Positions 37,801 to 45,119 are shown, counted from the stretch's first letter. The stretch: DNA of 64,000 bases from Delftia acidovorans (GCA_031286585.1 JAITUC010000038.1:186001-250000); one strand, 5' to 3'. Translations and numbers: made by a program. Notes: generated by a model not told the origin, from the sequence alone.

Positions 37801-37865
37801 CAGGGCCGGCTGTGCGCCGGAGCCCCCTGCAACCCATTGATCGCTTTCGTGCGAAGCACCCCCAT
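31803..37865 (-). CDS. yfhM: Bacterial alpha-2-macroglobulin (YfhM-like protease inhibitor)
   Basis: The 2,020-residue secreted protein has MG1/MG2-type domains and the ANL/macroglobulin core. The thioester motif is intact in PYSCLEQV (Cys1520, Gln1523). Such proteins trap periplasmic proteases that attack the cell wall machinery, covalently through the thioester. The N-terminus is an ordinary signal peptide (hydrophobic core GLGLLLGSAALAAQA) with no lipobox cysteine, so it should be soluble periplasmic. E. coli YfhM is instead a lipoprotein. The start is well supported by GAAGGGA before ATG 37865. The partner gene pbpC lies about 9 kb downstream instead of adjacent. The long open frame on the opposite strand is only a codon-bias shadow. 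Confidence 0.95.
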   Translation of the reverse strand: MGVLRTKAINGLQGAPAHSRPWGRWGLGLLLGSAALAAQAVGVRQFSPQGEVAKVEQVVVQFDGTAVRFGDPKAAAPVTLSCSDAAATQGTGRWNSDREWVFDFKQALPPGVRCTAQLVAGYKSPAGTAVTGAASYQFQTGGPAVLDMAPDTYEQIDEEQYFALRLSGPATVQSLQQHMWCTAEGVGERIPVRLIDGKERDELLKHRGWDKAAAKNPLQYATLACNRRLTAGTTMKLVFGAGIATPNGVASRQDKRFEYRVREPFAAEFSCERENAQAACLPIRPMRLSFNAPVPRKLAEGIRLSSGASKVAPVIDGEYGEKLGEDSLVQNLSFPATMQAQGRYTVELPPQFKDAAGRSLSNADMFPLQVATGALPPLAKFAASPFGIVERYAEGPDGPALLPVTLRNVESELATKSLDASRVSTKQPGSDAEIIAWMRRVADYESSDMDRKRASRDIKGPLPPVIDNENRDYVQTRMLSLLAGQGDVKTLELPKPVKGDPRPFEVVGIPLTPGFHVVEIASPLLGQSLLDERYGSARSMYVRTSALVTNLSVHFKLGRENAAAWVTTLDKGQAVANARIQVSDCNGKVLTSATTDASGVARLEGLSPEPPQCTGGVGYRSPAYFVSARAQGKDGQQELAFTWSDWQRGIESWRFNVPTSHSAQRDEVAHTIFDRTLLRAGETVSMKHLMRTQTGIGQGQGGFALPEQRPTQLVITHEGSGQQYTQPLEWRSTGTGGLSAENSFSVPKGAKLGSYSVELRGEGNGSRGRNNRFGTGSFRVEEFRLPVLEGRVGPEGKQALVGLSSLPVQVQVNYVSGGPAANLPVRVSALVRSTAMDRSDWQGFSFSAPRSAQDTGQSDDEEATASQDSKVVADKLPVTLDREGLGKLKIENLPKLREPRELLIEATYADPNGEVQTLRSTQTLWPAAIVAGVRAESWITTGRKLQFQALALGVDGKPQAGVPVKVEAISRVTTSSRKRLVGGFYSYDNQTTLKSMGTVCTGNSDAQGLVQCEAQLSQPGEVELVVTASDKDGRPAQAASSVWVTRQGELWFGGEDHDRMDVLPEKRSYEPGETARFQVRMPFRYATALVAVEREGIVSTQVMQLNGQNPTVELKVQPDWGPNVYVSVLALRGRLREVPWYSFFTWGFKAPREWWNAFWHEGKEYIAPTALVDLSKPAYRLGMAEIRVGTKAHRIDVKVTADQASYQVRGTAKVTISATLPDGKPAAGAEVALAVVDQALLELMPNTSWQLADAMLRRREWGVQTSTAQMEVIGRRHYGRKAVAAGGGGGRSQTRELFETLLLWNPRVVLDAQGKAQVSVPLNDSLTTFQVVAVADHGVALFGTGQAPIRTAQDLQIISGLPPLVREEDQFRAMVTLRNTSAKAMKVQVTPRATLLELAPQTLDIPAGEAREVAWNVTAPAQLGQTRAEALIWEIEARDTAGGDKPASDRLKVSQRIIPAVPLTVQQGTLMQVDGSINLPVQLPADALAGRGGLRMSLAPKLAEGLPGVRDWWARYPYSCLEQVTSKAVGMSDATLWQSMMGQLPNYLDSDGLASYFPLAGDGSGRVARGSDTLTAHLLNLSALAQGVDKRFVLPAAERERMENGLIAFVEGRIQRSFWSPRKDLDMRKLSAIQALALTGRANPRMLDSITIAPNDWPTHAVIDWVALLKHMRELPQREQQLAQAQQILRARLSYQGTRVGFSNEQDDQWWWLMQSPDVNLARLMLVNMDDPTWKEELPRLANGFISRQSGGAWNTTTANLWGALALQRFSQQFEATPVTGTTLAALGASQARVEWSQVTRMRASDTEGAAHQASSFGATTVVGGLRNNTMFLPWSAVGDARKGQLTVTQQGTGKPWLTLQSVAAVQLKAPFSAGYTVTRTVKPVEQADKSLPAGQYSRGDVLRVTLEVQARTDMTWVAITDPVPTGATILGGGLGRDSEIASGGERAEGSGWLAYEERSFEAYRAYYQYLPKGNTRVEYTVRLNNAGDFALPPTRVEALYAPEMFGEVPNARIKVSDKR

Positions 37866-38297
37866 GGCAATCCCTTCTGTCGGGCTCAGATGGCCCGCTG
37901 TTTTCTTGGAATGAGCAGGCTTTCAGCACTGCGATGCGAGCTGTCCGCATGACACGCTGCAAATGAAAAACCCTGCGCTGCAGGCAGGGCTCGGCGGCAA
38001 GGGCTGGAACAAGGCGCTGGCCTGTCGCCCGCATGCACCGAATGCAGGGCCGCATCCGCTGCGGCTGAAAACCACTGCGCGGGATGATACCGGCCCGCAT
38101 CCGCTGCAGGCCCTGCTGCGGGTGCCCGGAACAGGGTCTGCGGTGTATCCATCTGTAAGACATCGACGCATGAAGGCGTCATATATGTCCGATCACAAGG
38201 GTTGGCGCCGCCCACTGCGCTGCCAGCTACGGCGATGGCCGTACCAAAACACAGCGCTTGCCGGCCGCGGGGGCTGTCGCCCCGCAGTCCGCATGTC
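37866..38297. other. Intergenic region upstream of the alpha-2-macroglobulin gene
   Basis: These 432 bp hold no convincing gene. Besides the minus-strand terminator at 37966-37989 they contain a small plus-strand hairpin (GCCGCA-N5-TGCGGC, 38049-38065) with no U-tract. The promoter of the alpha-2-macroglobulin gene must lie in 37866-37965 if that terminator is active. Confidence 0.5.
37966..37989 (-). terminator. Intrinsic terminator, leftward
   Basis: On the minus strand the stem CCCTGC / GCAGGG (arms 37989-37984 and 37976-37971, 7-nt loop) is followed by TTTTT. It would stop transcripts from argH/Bug before the alpha-2-macroglobulin gene, although it lies 310 nt beyond the Bug stop. Confidence 0.6.
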
Positions 38298-39296
38298 TTA
38301 CTGCGGCTGGAAGCCGCTGGTCTGGATGATGCGTTTCCAGACCTGGGTATAGGCCTGCTCGCGCTCGGCCAGCTGTGCGGGCGGCATGTGGCCGACGGTC
38401 AGGCCCAGGGCGGTGAGCTGCTCGTGCACATCGGGCTGTTTGAGCACGGTGGCCACGGCGGCGGAGAAGCGGTCGATGAAGGCCTGGGGCGTGCCGCGCG
38501 GCGCGTAGATGCCGTAGTAGGGCGTGTCCTCGAAGCCCTTGACGCCCTGCTCGGCCAGCGTGGGCACTTCGGGCATGGTGGCCTGGCGGCGCGTGCCCAG
38601 CACGCCGATCACGCGCAGCTTGCCGGCCTTGTGGTTTTCCATGAAATCCTGCACCGAGGCGATGCCGGCCGGAATCTGGTTGCCCAGCATGTCGGCCAGC
38701 ATGGGCGCGCTGCCCCGGTAGGGCGCGGCCACCAGGTCCAGCCTGTAGTGCTCGCCCAGCAGCCTGACCAGGAATTCCGGCGTGGACGCGGGCGCGGGAA
38801 TGCCGATGCTGCCGCGCTTAGCGCCCTGGCGCACCCATTCCACATACTCGGCGAGGTTGCGCGCCGGCGTGTTGGCGGAGACCGCCAGCGCGTTCACGAA
38901 GGTGGCAAAGCCGGCCACGGGAACGAAGTCATGGCCAGGGTCGAAACCCGGCTTCTTCACCACCTGGGGCAGGATGGAGATGGTGTGGTCGTGCGTGAGG
39001 AACAGCGTGTGGCCATCGGCCGCAGCCGCCTTGAGCTGCTGCGCCGCGATCTGCCCGCCCGCGCCGGGGCGGTTGTCCACCAGCACCGTGGTGCCCAGCA
39101 CGTCCTTGAGCCGGTCGGCCAGCAGGCGCGCGATGGCATCCGTGCCGCCGCCCGGCGGAAAGCCCACCAGGATGCGGATGGCCTGTCCCGGCTGGGCCCA
39201 GGCCAGCGGAGCCAGGGCCGACGAGGCGGCAACGGCAGTCACTGCGCCGGCCGCGCGCAGCGCCCCGGTCAGCAGTTGGCGGCGGGAGGATGTCAT
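38298..39296 (-). CDS. Tripartite tricarboxylate transporter (Bug/TctC) solute-binding protein
   Basis: The 332-residue protein has an N-terminal signal with S-R-R-Q-L-L (possibly Tat-type) and an Ala-rich core ending ALAPLAWAQ. The Bug signatures are RILVGFPPGGGTDAIARLLA, VDNRPGAGGQIAAQ and APYRGSAPMLADMLGNQI. It should bind a carboxylic acid in the periplasm. It lies 25 bp downstream of argH and probably shares its transcript, an odd partnership for an arginine gene that may be accidental. No TctA/B genes are nearby. Confidence 0.9.
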   Translation of the reverse strand: MTSSRRQLLTGALRAAGAVTAVAASSALAPLAWAQPGQAIRILVGFPPGGGTDAIARLLADRLKDVLGTTVLVDNRPGAGGQIAAQQLKAAAADGHTLFLTHDHTISILPQVVKKPGFDPGHDFVPVAGFATFVNALAVSANTPARNLAEYVEWVRQGAKRGSIGIPAPASTPEFLVRLLGEHYRLDLVAAPYRGSAPMLADMLGNQIPAGIASVQDFMENHKAGKLRVIGVLGTRRQATMPEVPTLAEQGVKGFEDTPYYGIYAPRGTPQAFIDRFSAAVATVLKQPDVHEQLTALGLTVGHMPPAQLAEREQAYTQVWKRIIQTSGFQPQ

Positions 39297-39321
39297 GGCG
39301 TGGCTCCGGCGAACGGGGGGA

Positions 39322-40791
39322 TCAACCCAGGCGAGCCTTCAGGCGCGCCTGGTGGCCTGCGAGCTGCTTGCGCACCTGGGCCGGCGCCGTGCCGCCCAGG
39401 GTGTTGCGCGCATTGAGCGAGCCTTCCAGGCTGAGCGCCTCGAAGACATCGGCCTCGATGCCGGGGTTGAAGGCCTGCAGTTCGGCCAGCGGCAGCTCGG
39501 TCAGGTCCACGCCCTTTTGCGAGGCCAGCTTGACGGCGTGGGCCACGGTTTCGTGCGCATCGCGGAAGGGCAGGCCCTTCTTGACCAGGTAGTCCGCCAG
39601 GTCGGTGGCGGTGGCGTAGCCCTTGAGCGCGGCGGCGCGCATGGCTTCGGCGTTGACGGTGATGCCGCCCTTCTTGCCGCCCGTGGCCGGGTCGGCCTGG
39701 CCGCCGATCATCTCGGCGAAGATGCGCAGCGTGTCCTTCAGGGTGTCCACCGTGTCGAACAGCGGCTCCTTGTCTTCCTGGTTGTCCTTGTTGTAGGCCA
39801 GGGGCTGGCCCTTCATCAGGGTGATCAGGCCCATCAGGTGGCCGACCACGCGGCCGGTCTTGCCGCGTGCCAGTTCGGGCACGTCGGGGTTCTTCTTCTG
39901 CGGCATGATCGACGAGCCGGTGGTGAAGCGGTCGGCGATGCGGATGAAGCCGAAGTTCTGGCTCATCCAGATGATCAGTTCCTCGGACAGGCGGCTGACG
40001 TGCACCATGCACAGGCTGGCGGCCGAGGTGAATTCGATGGCGAAGTCGCGGTCGCTGACGCCGTCCAGCGAGTTCTGGCAGACGCCTTCCATGCCCAGCG
40101 TGCGGGCCACGCGCTCGCGGTCCAGCGGATAGGTGGTGCCAGCCAGGGCGGCACTGCCCAGCGGCAGCACGTTGACGCGGCGGCGCAGGTCCAGCATGCG
40201 CTCGGCGTCGCGCTTGAACATTTCCACATAGGCCAGCAGGTGGTGGGCGAAGCTCACGGGCTGGGCCACCTGCAGGTGGGTGAAGCCGGGCAGGATCACG
40301 TCCACGTTCTTCTCGGCCACTTCGACCAGGGACAGCTGCAGCTCGCCCAGCAGGCCTTCGATGAGGTCGATCTCGCCGCGCAGCCACAGGCGCACGTCGG
40401 TGGCCACCTGGTCGTTGCGGCTGCGGCCCGTGTGCAGGCGCTTGCCGGCATCGCCGACCAGTTGGGTCAGGCGGGCCTCGATGTTCAGGTGCACGTCTTC
40501 CAGGTCGAGCTTCCACTCGAACTGGCCGGACTCGATTTCCTGCGTGATCTGCGCCATGCCCTTGCGGATGGACTCGTGGTCGGCGGCGGCGATGATGCCC
40601 TGGGCCGCCAGCATCTCGGCATGCGCCAGGCTGCCCATGATGTCGGCCTGCCACAGGCGCTTGTCGAAGAACACGCTGGAGGTATAGCGCTTGACCAGAT
40701 CGCTCATCGGCTCTTCGAAGAGAGCGGACCAGGCCTGGGCCTTGGTGTCGAGCTGGTTGTGCGAGGCGGACGTTGGTTGATTGGCAGACAT
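39322..40791 (-). CDS. argH: Argininosuccinate lyase
   Basis: The 489-residue enzyme of the fumarase/aspartase superfamily cleaves argininosuccinate to arginine and fumarate. Signature segments are all present: TGRSRNDQVATD (122-132), THLQVAQP with the catalytic His172 region, and GSSIMPQKKNP (292-302) carrying the catalytic serine loop. The length is slightly above the usual 460-470 because of a 20-residue polar N-terminus. It is divergent from an AlgZ/AlgR-like pair, the same neighbourhood as in Pseudomonas, where argH flanks algZR. Confidence 0.97.
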   Translation of the reverse strand: MSANQPTSASHNQLDTKAQAWSALFEEPMSDLVKRYTSSVFFDKRLWQADIMGSLAHAEMLAAQGIIAAADHESIRKGMAQITQEIESGQFEWKLDLEDVHLNIEARLTQLVGDAGKRLHTGRSRNDQVATDVRLWLRGEIDLIEGLLGELQLSLVEVAEKNVDVILPGFTHLQVAQPVSFAHHLLAYVEMFKRDAERMLDLRRRVNVLPLGSAALAGTTYPLDRERVARTLGMEGVCQNSLDGVSDRDFAIEFTSAASLCMVHVSRLSEELIIWMSQNFGFIRIADRFTTGSSIMPQKKNPDVPELARGKTGRVVGHLMGLITLMKGQPLAYNKDNQEDKEPLFDTVDTLKDTLRIFAEMIGGQADPATGGKKGGITVNAEAMRAAALKGYATATDLADYLVKKGLPFRDAHETVAHAVKLASQKGVDLTELPLAELQAFNPGIEADVFEALSLEGSLNARNTLGGTAPAQVRKQLAGHQARLKARLG

Positions 40792-40948
40792 GTGAGGACG
40801 CGATCTTCGATTAGGCGGTGCAGGCAGCGGGCGGCGCGCGCCCCGCGCAGGCAGGAAGCGAAGATTCTATCGACCTGGGCGGCGCCACGCCCGTGCAGGG
40901 GCCGGGCAGCGGCTGTGCAGGCCCGCCCGGCATGACCATAATCCGGGC

Positions 40949-42109
40949 ATGCGGCGCGGACCCACTCCACCGAATTCCGCCGAATCTTCGCCGAAACACC
41001 CCAGCACCCGCCCCTTGCCGACCCAGCCATCCACCTCCGCCGCCCCGCCGCCCCTGCCTGCGGCGCTGGTCTTCGACGCCTGCAACGTCGGCGTGGTGCT
41101 GCGCGCCGTGCTCTTCGTGCAGGCCGTGGCGGCCACGGCTGCGATGTTCGGCGCCGACTCGCCCCTGCAGTGGCTGGAGAGCATGGCCCTGCTGACCGGC
41201 GCCAGCCTGCCCGGCACCCTGGTCTGGCTGGTGGCGGCCTGCCTGCTCAAGCACCCGCTGCAGCGCCTGCCTGCTTCCGGCCAGTACGCAGCCGGCGTGC
41301 TGCTGGGCATGGCGGCCGGGCTGTATGCCTGCGCCATGCTGCAGTTGGCCGGCGGCACCAACGCCCCCTGGCTGGCCAGCGCCATGTCGGGCGGACTGCT
41401 GGCGGCCCTGCTGGTGGCCGCCCTGGTGCTGCGCGCACGCGGCCATACCCCCGCCGACACGCAGGCGCGGCTGGCCGAGTTGCAGTCGCGCATACGCCCG
41501 CATTTCCTGTTCAACACGCTCAACAGCGCCATTGCCCTGGTGCGTGCCGAGCCCGCCAAGGCCGAGGCCCTGCTGGAAGACCTCAGCGACCTGTTCCGCT
41601 ACGCGCTGGCCGAGCCGCACAGCACGACCACGCTGGCCGAGGAGATTGAGCTGGCCCAGCGCTACTTGGCCATCGAGCAGGTGCGCTTCGGCGAACGGCT
41701 GCAGGTACGCTGGCAACTGGACCCCAGCGCCCACGGCGCCCTGCTGCCACCCCTGCTGCTGCAGCCCCTGGTGGAGAACGCCATACGCCATGGCGTGGAG
41801 CCCAGCGCGCGCGGCGGCAAGCTGCAGGTGCGCACCGAGCGCCGGGGCGATCTGGTGGAGGTGCGCATCACCAACACCCTGCCCACCGAGACCGACTCCG
41901 CCAACGCCGCTGCCAAGCGTGGCAACGGGATTGCGCTGGCCAATGTGCGCGCCCGGCTGTCGCTGCTGCACGACCTGCAGGCCCACCTCACGGCGCGCAC
42001 GCTCAAGGGCCATTTCGTGGTGCGCATCAGCCTGCCGCTGGCTGCGCCTGCCAGCCACCCCACGAAGGCCGTATCGAAGAAGAAGGACCATGCACATCCT
42101 GATCGTTGA
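40949..42109 (+). CDS. algZ: Sensor histidine kinase of the AlgZ/LytS type
   Basis: The 386-residue protein has a Pro-rich cytoplasmic start and four hydrophobic helices (about 45-165). A His_kinase domain follows, with the unusual phospho-acceptor site RIRPHFLFNTLNS, and an HATPase whose N-box is LQPLVENAIRHGV. This architecture matches AlgZ/FimS, the partner of the LytTR regulator AlgR. The response-regulator gene overlaps its 3' end by 20 nt, confirming a two-component pair. In pseudomonads this pair controls pili, alginate and virulence; the target here is unknown. Confidence 0.88.
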   Translation: MRRGPTPPNSAESSPKHPSTRPLPTQPSTSAAPPPLPAALVFDACNVGVVLRAVLFVQAVAATAAMFGADSPLQWLESMALLTGASLPGTLVWLVAACLLKHPLQRLPASGQYAAGVLLGMAAGLYACAMLQLAGGTNAPWLASAMSGGLLAALLVAALVLRARGHTPADTQARLAELQSRIRPHFLFNTLNSAIALVRAEPAKAEALLEDLSDLFRYALAEPHSTTTLAEEIELAQRYLAIEQVRFGERLQVRWQLDPSAHGALLPPLLLQPLVENAIRHGVEPSARGGKLQVRTERRGDLVEVRITNTLPTETDSANAAAKRGNGIALANVRARLSLLHDLQAHLTARTLKGHFVVRISLPLAAPASHPTKAVSKKKDHAHPDR

Positions 42110-42851
42110 CGACGAAGCCCTGGCCCGTGCGCGGCTGCGCACCCTGCTGGCCGATGTGGAGGCCTGCACGGGCACCGGCCCGCACCAGGTCAGTGAAGCG
42201 GCGGACGCGCACCAAGCCATGGCCGTGCTGCAGTCGCCGGGGCCGCGTGCCGTGGAACTGGCGCTGCTGGACATCCACATGCCGGGCCAGGACGGCCTGG
42301 CCCTGGCCCACGCGCTGCGCCGCCTGCCGCTGCCCCCTGCCGTGGTCTTCGTCACCGCCCATGCGGGCCATGCGGTCGAGGCCTTCGACTTGGACGCCGC
42401 CGACTACCTGACCAAGCCCGTGCGCCGCGAGCGCCTGCAGCAGGCCCTGGCCAAGGCCGCACGCACGGTGGTGCATCAGACTGCCGAGCGCGACGGCGGG
42501 CCCGTGCTGCTGATACAGGACCGTGGCGCCACCGTGCGCCTGCCCCTGTCCGAAGTGCTCTACCTCAAGGCCGAACAGAAATACGTGACCGTGCGCACCG
42601 TCGGCCGCAGCTACATCCTCGACGGCGCCCTGGCCGACTTGGAAACCCGCCACGCCGACCACCTGCTGCGCGTGCACCGCAACGCGCTGGTGGCCCGCAG
42701 CGCCCTGCGCAGCCTGGAACGCCACGACGACCCCACCGAAGGCGAAGGCTGGGCCCTGCGCCTGCACGGTATCCCCGAGCTCCTCATGGTCTCGCGCCGC
42801 CAGCTCCCCCAGGTCCGCACCGCCATCCGCGACGAAGGACAACCCGGCTGA
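42090..42851 (+). CDS. algR: LytTR-family response regulator (AlgR type)
   Basis: The 253-residue protein has a CheY-like receiver domain (ILIVDDEALAR at the start; phospho-acceptor Asp in LALLDIHMPG; conserved Lys in DYLTKPV). A C-terminal LytTR DNA-binding domain covers about 145-245 (EVLYLKAEQKYVTVRT, LLRVHRNALVARS). It starts inside the kinase gene, so expression is coupled. Regulators of this type bind direct repeats upstream of their targets. In Pseudomonas the next gene is hemC; here the operon ends and an intergenic repeat follows. Confidence 0.93.
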   Translation: MHILIVDDEALARARLRTLLADVEACTGTGPHQVSEAADAHQAMAVLQSPGPRAVELALLDIHMPGQDGLALAHALRRLPLPPAVVFVTAHAGHAVEAFDLDAADYLTKPVRRERLQQALAKAARTVVHQTAERDGGPVLLIQDRGATVRLPLSEVLYLKAEQKYVTVRTVGRSYILDGALADLETRHADHLLRVHRNALVARSALRSLERHDDPTEGEGWALRLHGIPELLMVSRRQLPQVRTAIRDEGQPG

Positions 42852-42932
42852 GGCGCAGGGCTCAAGAAGCGCGGCCCAAGACAGCCCCCTGCGCCAGAAA
42901 GCACGTCCCCAACACAAGCATGGCCCAACGCG

Positions 42933-43025
42933 AGGGACACCGAGCAAGGGCCGCCCCGCAGCGAGGGTGTCGTCCCCCTCCGCGAAGCGAGAAGGGGGAA
43001 GCCGCGAAGCGGCTCAGGGGGTCAA
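42933..43025. repeat. Dispersed intergenic palindromic repeat, copy 1
   Basis: This G/C-rich element begins AGGGACACCGAG-N-AAGGGCC, contains GGGTGTCGTCCCC, the inner dyad GAAGCCGCGAAGCGGCTC, and ends CAGGGGG. A second copy with the same block order and orientation is at 48811. Its right end abuts the stop codon of the minus-strand PLP-enzyme gene. I recall similar sequences in many Comamonadaceae intergenic regions. On the minus strand the dyads could act as transcript-stabilising or terminating hairpins. Confidence 0.75.
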
Positions 43026-44509
43026 GCCATCTTTCTAGACAAATCCCACATCGCATCCACCAGCAGATCGATGTCCCGCGCGTCATGCCACAGGTGCGTG
43101 GAGACGCGCACGCCGTAGTGGTCTGCCGGCGCGCCGATCACGGGGAAGTTGGAGTTGCGGATCACAAAGCCCTGCGGATAGTCGCTGAGCATGCGCGCCA
43201 CGAAGGTCGATGACTTGGTCCCGTTCATCACGTCGTTCTTGTTCTGGAACGGGTTGAAGCAGGTCAGCGCCGACAGCAGCTTGGGATCGTCCTTGGGAGA
43301 GTACAGCGAGTCCACGCCCCAGCGCTCGACGATCTTCTCCTTGAGGTAGGACGACAGCGTCAGGTCATAGGTCTCGATCTTCTTGCGGCCGATGCTGTCC
43401 CACTGCGCGCAGGCCTGGGCCAGCGCCAGGAACATGGGCGTGTGCACGCTGCCGCAGGATGTGACCGAAGCGGCGATGTCGTAGGTCTCCTTGGCCGTGG
43501 TCGTGCGCTCCAGCGCCGGGTAGGCGCTGGTGTGCACCGGGTACCACTTGGGCAGGGGCAGCGGGTTGGAGGCGCGCATCTTGTTGCGGATGATGAGAAT
43601 GCCCGTCGAGCCCGGGCCGCACTGCCACTTGTGGCCCGCGCCGGACATGAAGTCCATGCCCAGCTCCGCATAGTTGTAGGCCATCATGCCCGGCAGGTGG
43701 GCGCCGTCCACGATGCTGATCAGACCATGCGCCTTGACCACGCCCATCAGGTCCGCAATGGGCAGCATGGTGCCGGTCTTGTAGGTGGGCGAGGACCACA
43801 TCATGGCGCGCACGCGCTTGCCCTGGGCCTTGAGCGCGCGGATGCGCTCGTCGAACAGGTTCACGTAGGTGGCGGCCGTCTGGTTGTTGCCCACGGGCAG
43901 GGCAATGCGCGAGACCTCGATGCCGTAGCGGTCCTGGGCGATCTTCAGGGGCGTGTCGCCGCCGCCGTGCTCGTGGTTGGTGGTGACCACCACGTCCCCG
44001 CGCTGCCAGTCGATTCCCAGGATGGCATGGCACATGCCCGAGGAAGTATTGGCCGAGAAGGCCAGTTCGTCGGCATCCACGCCAAAGCCCGGCGCCACCT
44101 GCTTGCGCAGGTCCAGCAGGTTGCTGTAGCCATTGCCCGAGTCGGCGGCCTTCTTGCGGTTTTCGGTATCGAACACGTCGAGCACCAGCTTGGGCATGGA
44201 GCCGGCCGTGCCGATGTTCATGTAGGTCTTCTCGGGCTTGAGGATGAACATGCTCTGCACGTCGGTCCAGAAGGCCTCGTCGCGCATGAGCTGCTCGCGC
44301 AGCGCGGCGGCCGAGGTCTGCGCATTGCCGCTGCCGCAGGCGGCCAGCAGCGGCCCCAGCGTGGCGGCGCCGGTGCCGTAGCCCAGCATGCGCAGGAAGT
44401 CACGGCGCTTGGATGTCCAGCGTGCGGGGTAGCCGGGTTCGCTGGCGGCCGGGGTTGCGGTCAGGGATGCGGCCTGCCCGGCCGCGATCTCGGGGTGTCG
44501 TGCGTTCAT
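43022..44509 (-). CDS. Exported class V aminotransferase-like PLP enzyme (Tat lipoprotein)
   Basis: The 495-residue fold-type I PLP enzyme has the class V pattern: VDGAH with Asp268 contacting the pyridine nitrogen, and SGAGHKWQCGPGSTG with the Schiff-base Lys294. It resembles isopenicillin-N-epimerase/cysteine-desulfurase relatives. Its N-terminus carries a twin-arginine motif (K-R-R-D-F-L, 34-39) and a lipobox LLAAC (Cys58). It should therefore be folded with PLP in the cytoplasm, exported by Tat and anchored in the envelope. The reaction is unknown; racemisation, transamination or desulfuration are all possible. An exported RidA lipoprotein gene precedes it by 27 bp on the same strand, a strong functional hint. 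Its stop is within a few bases of the repeat. Confidence 0.88.
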   Translation of the reverse strand: MNARHPEIAAGQAASLTATPAASEPGYPARWTSKRRDFLRMLGYGTGAATLGPLLAACGSGNAQTSAAALREQLMRDEAFWTDVQSMFILKPEKTYMNIGTAGSMPKLVLDVFDTENRKKAADSGNGYSNLLDLRKQVAPGFGVDADELAFSANTSSGMCHAILGIDWQRGDVVVTTNHEHGGGDTPLKIAQDRYGIEVSRIALPVGNNQTAATYVNLFDERIRALKAQGKRVRAMMWSSPTYKTGTMLPIADLMGVVKAHGLISIVDGAHLPGMMAYNYAELGMDFMSGAGHKWQCGPGSTGILIIRNKMRASNPLPLPKWYPVHTSAYPALERTTTAKETYDIAASVTSCGSVHTPMFLALAQACAQWDSIGRKKIETYDLTLSSYLKEKIVERWGVDSLYSPKDDPKLLSALTCFNPFQNKNDVMNGTKSSTFVARMLSDYPQGFVIRNSNFPVIGAPADHYGVRVSTHLWHDARDIDLLVDAMWDLSRKMA

Positions 44510-44536
44510 GCGGTCCTCCTGTCGTTGCGCAAGCGT

Positions 44537-45007
44537 TCAGCGGCGGCCGACGATGGCCGAGATTTCGATCTTCACGTCGCGCGGCAGGCGCGCCACCTCC
44601 ACCGTGGCCCGCGCCGGAGCCCCGGTCTTGAAGTACTCGCCATAGACCTTGTTCATGGCGGCGAACTCGTTGAGGTCCTTCATGAAGACCGAGGTCGAGA
44701 GCACGTCCTCATAGGACAGGCCCTGGGACTTGAGCTTGGCGCCGATGTGGTCAAGCACGGCGCGCGTCTGCTCTTCGATGGTGGCGCCCTGGATGGCGGT
44801 TCCCTGTGCATTCAGCGGCAGCACGCCCGAGAAGTAGATGGTGTTGCCATGCGCCACCATCTGCGAGTACGGGCCGATGGCCGGGTAGATCTGCGTGGTG
44901 GACAGCACCTCGCGCTTGCCGGGTGCCGCGCAACCCACCAGCGCCGCCGCCGTCACCGCCACCCCGCATGCCAGTGCCACGCGCCGCAGGTTCATTCGAA
45001 TATCCAT
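44537..45007 (-). CDS. Exported RidA/YjgF/UK114-family lipoprotein
   Basis: The 156-residue product has a lipoprotein signal peptide (hydrophobic ALACGVAVTAAALVGC, Cys26) ahead of a RidA domain (about 35-155). The domain retains the imine-hydrolysis arginine (Arg133 in ARATVEVARLP) and the C-terminal DVKIEISAI signature. Cytoplasmic RidA hydrolyses reactive enamine/imine intermediates released by PLP enzymes. Its export together with an exported PLP enzyme encoded 27 bp downstream suggests it protects the periplasm from that enzyme's by-products. ATG 45007 begins a good signal peptide. Confidence 0.88.
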   Translation of the reverse strand: MDIRMNLRRVALACGVAVTAAALVGCAAPGKREVLSTTQIYPAIGPYSQMVAHGNTIYFSGVLPLNAQGTAIQGATIEEQTRAVLDHIGAKLKSQGLSYEDVLSTSVFMKDLNEFAAMNKVYGEYFKTGAPARATVEVARLPRDVKIEISAIVGRR

Positions 45008-45119
45008 GGTATTGCCCTTCTCAAACAAAAATACAAGCTGCCACTGCCTTGCCACGCATTACTGCATTGGCGTTTCGGAAACACTTTGTCACCATTAACC
45101 CAGTCATCAGAGGTGACCT

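Noticed and set aside
32430..37952. A 1,840-codon open frame opposite the alpha-2-macroglobulin gene
   Set aside because: It mirrors the coding strand of a clearly conserved gene; its Arg/His/Gln-rich translation is a high-GC codon-bias shadow.
37963..38352. ORFs of 80-130 codons between the alpha-2-macroglobulin and Bug genes
   Set aside because: They lack ribosome-binding sites and conserved features, and overlap the minus-strand terminator.
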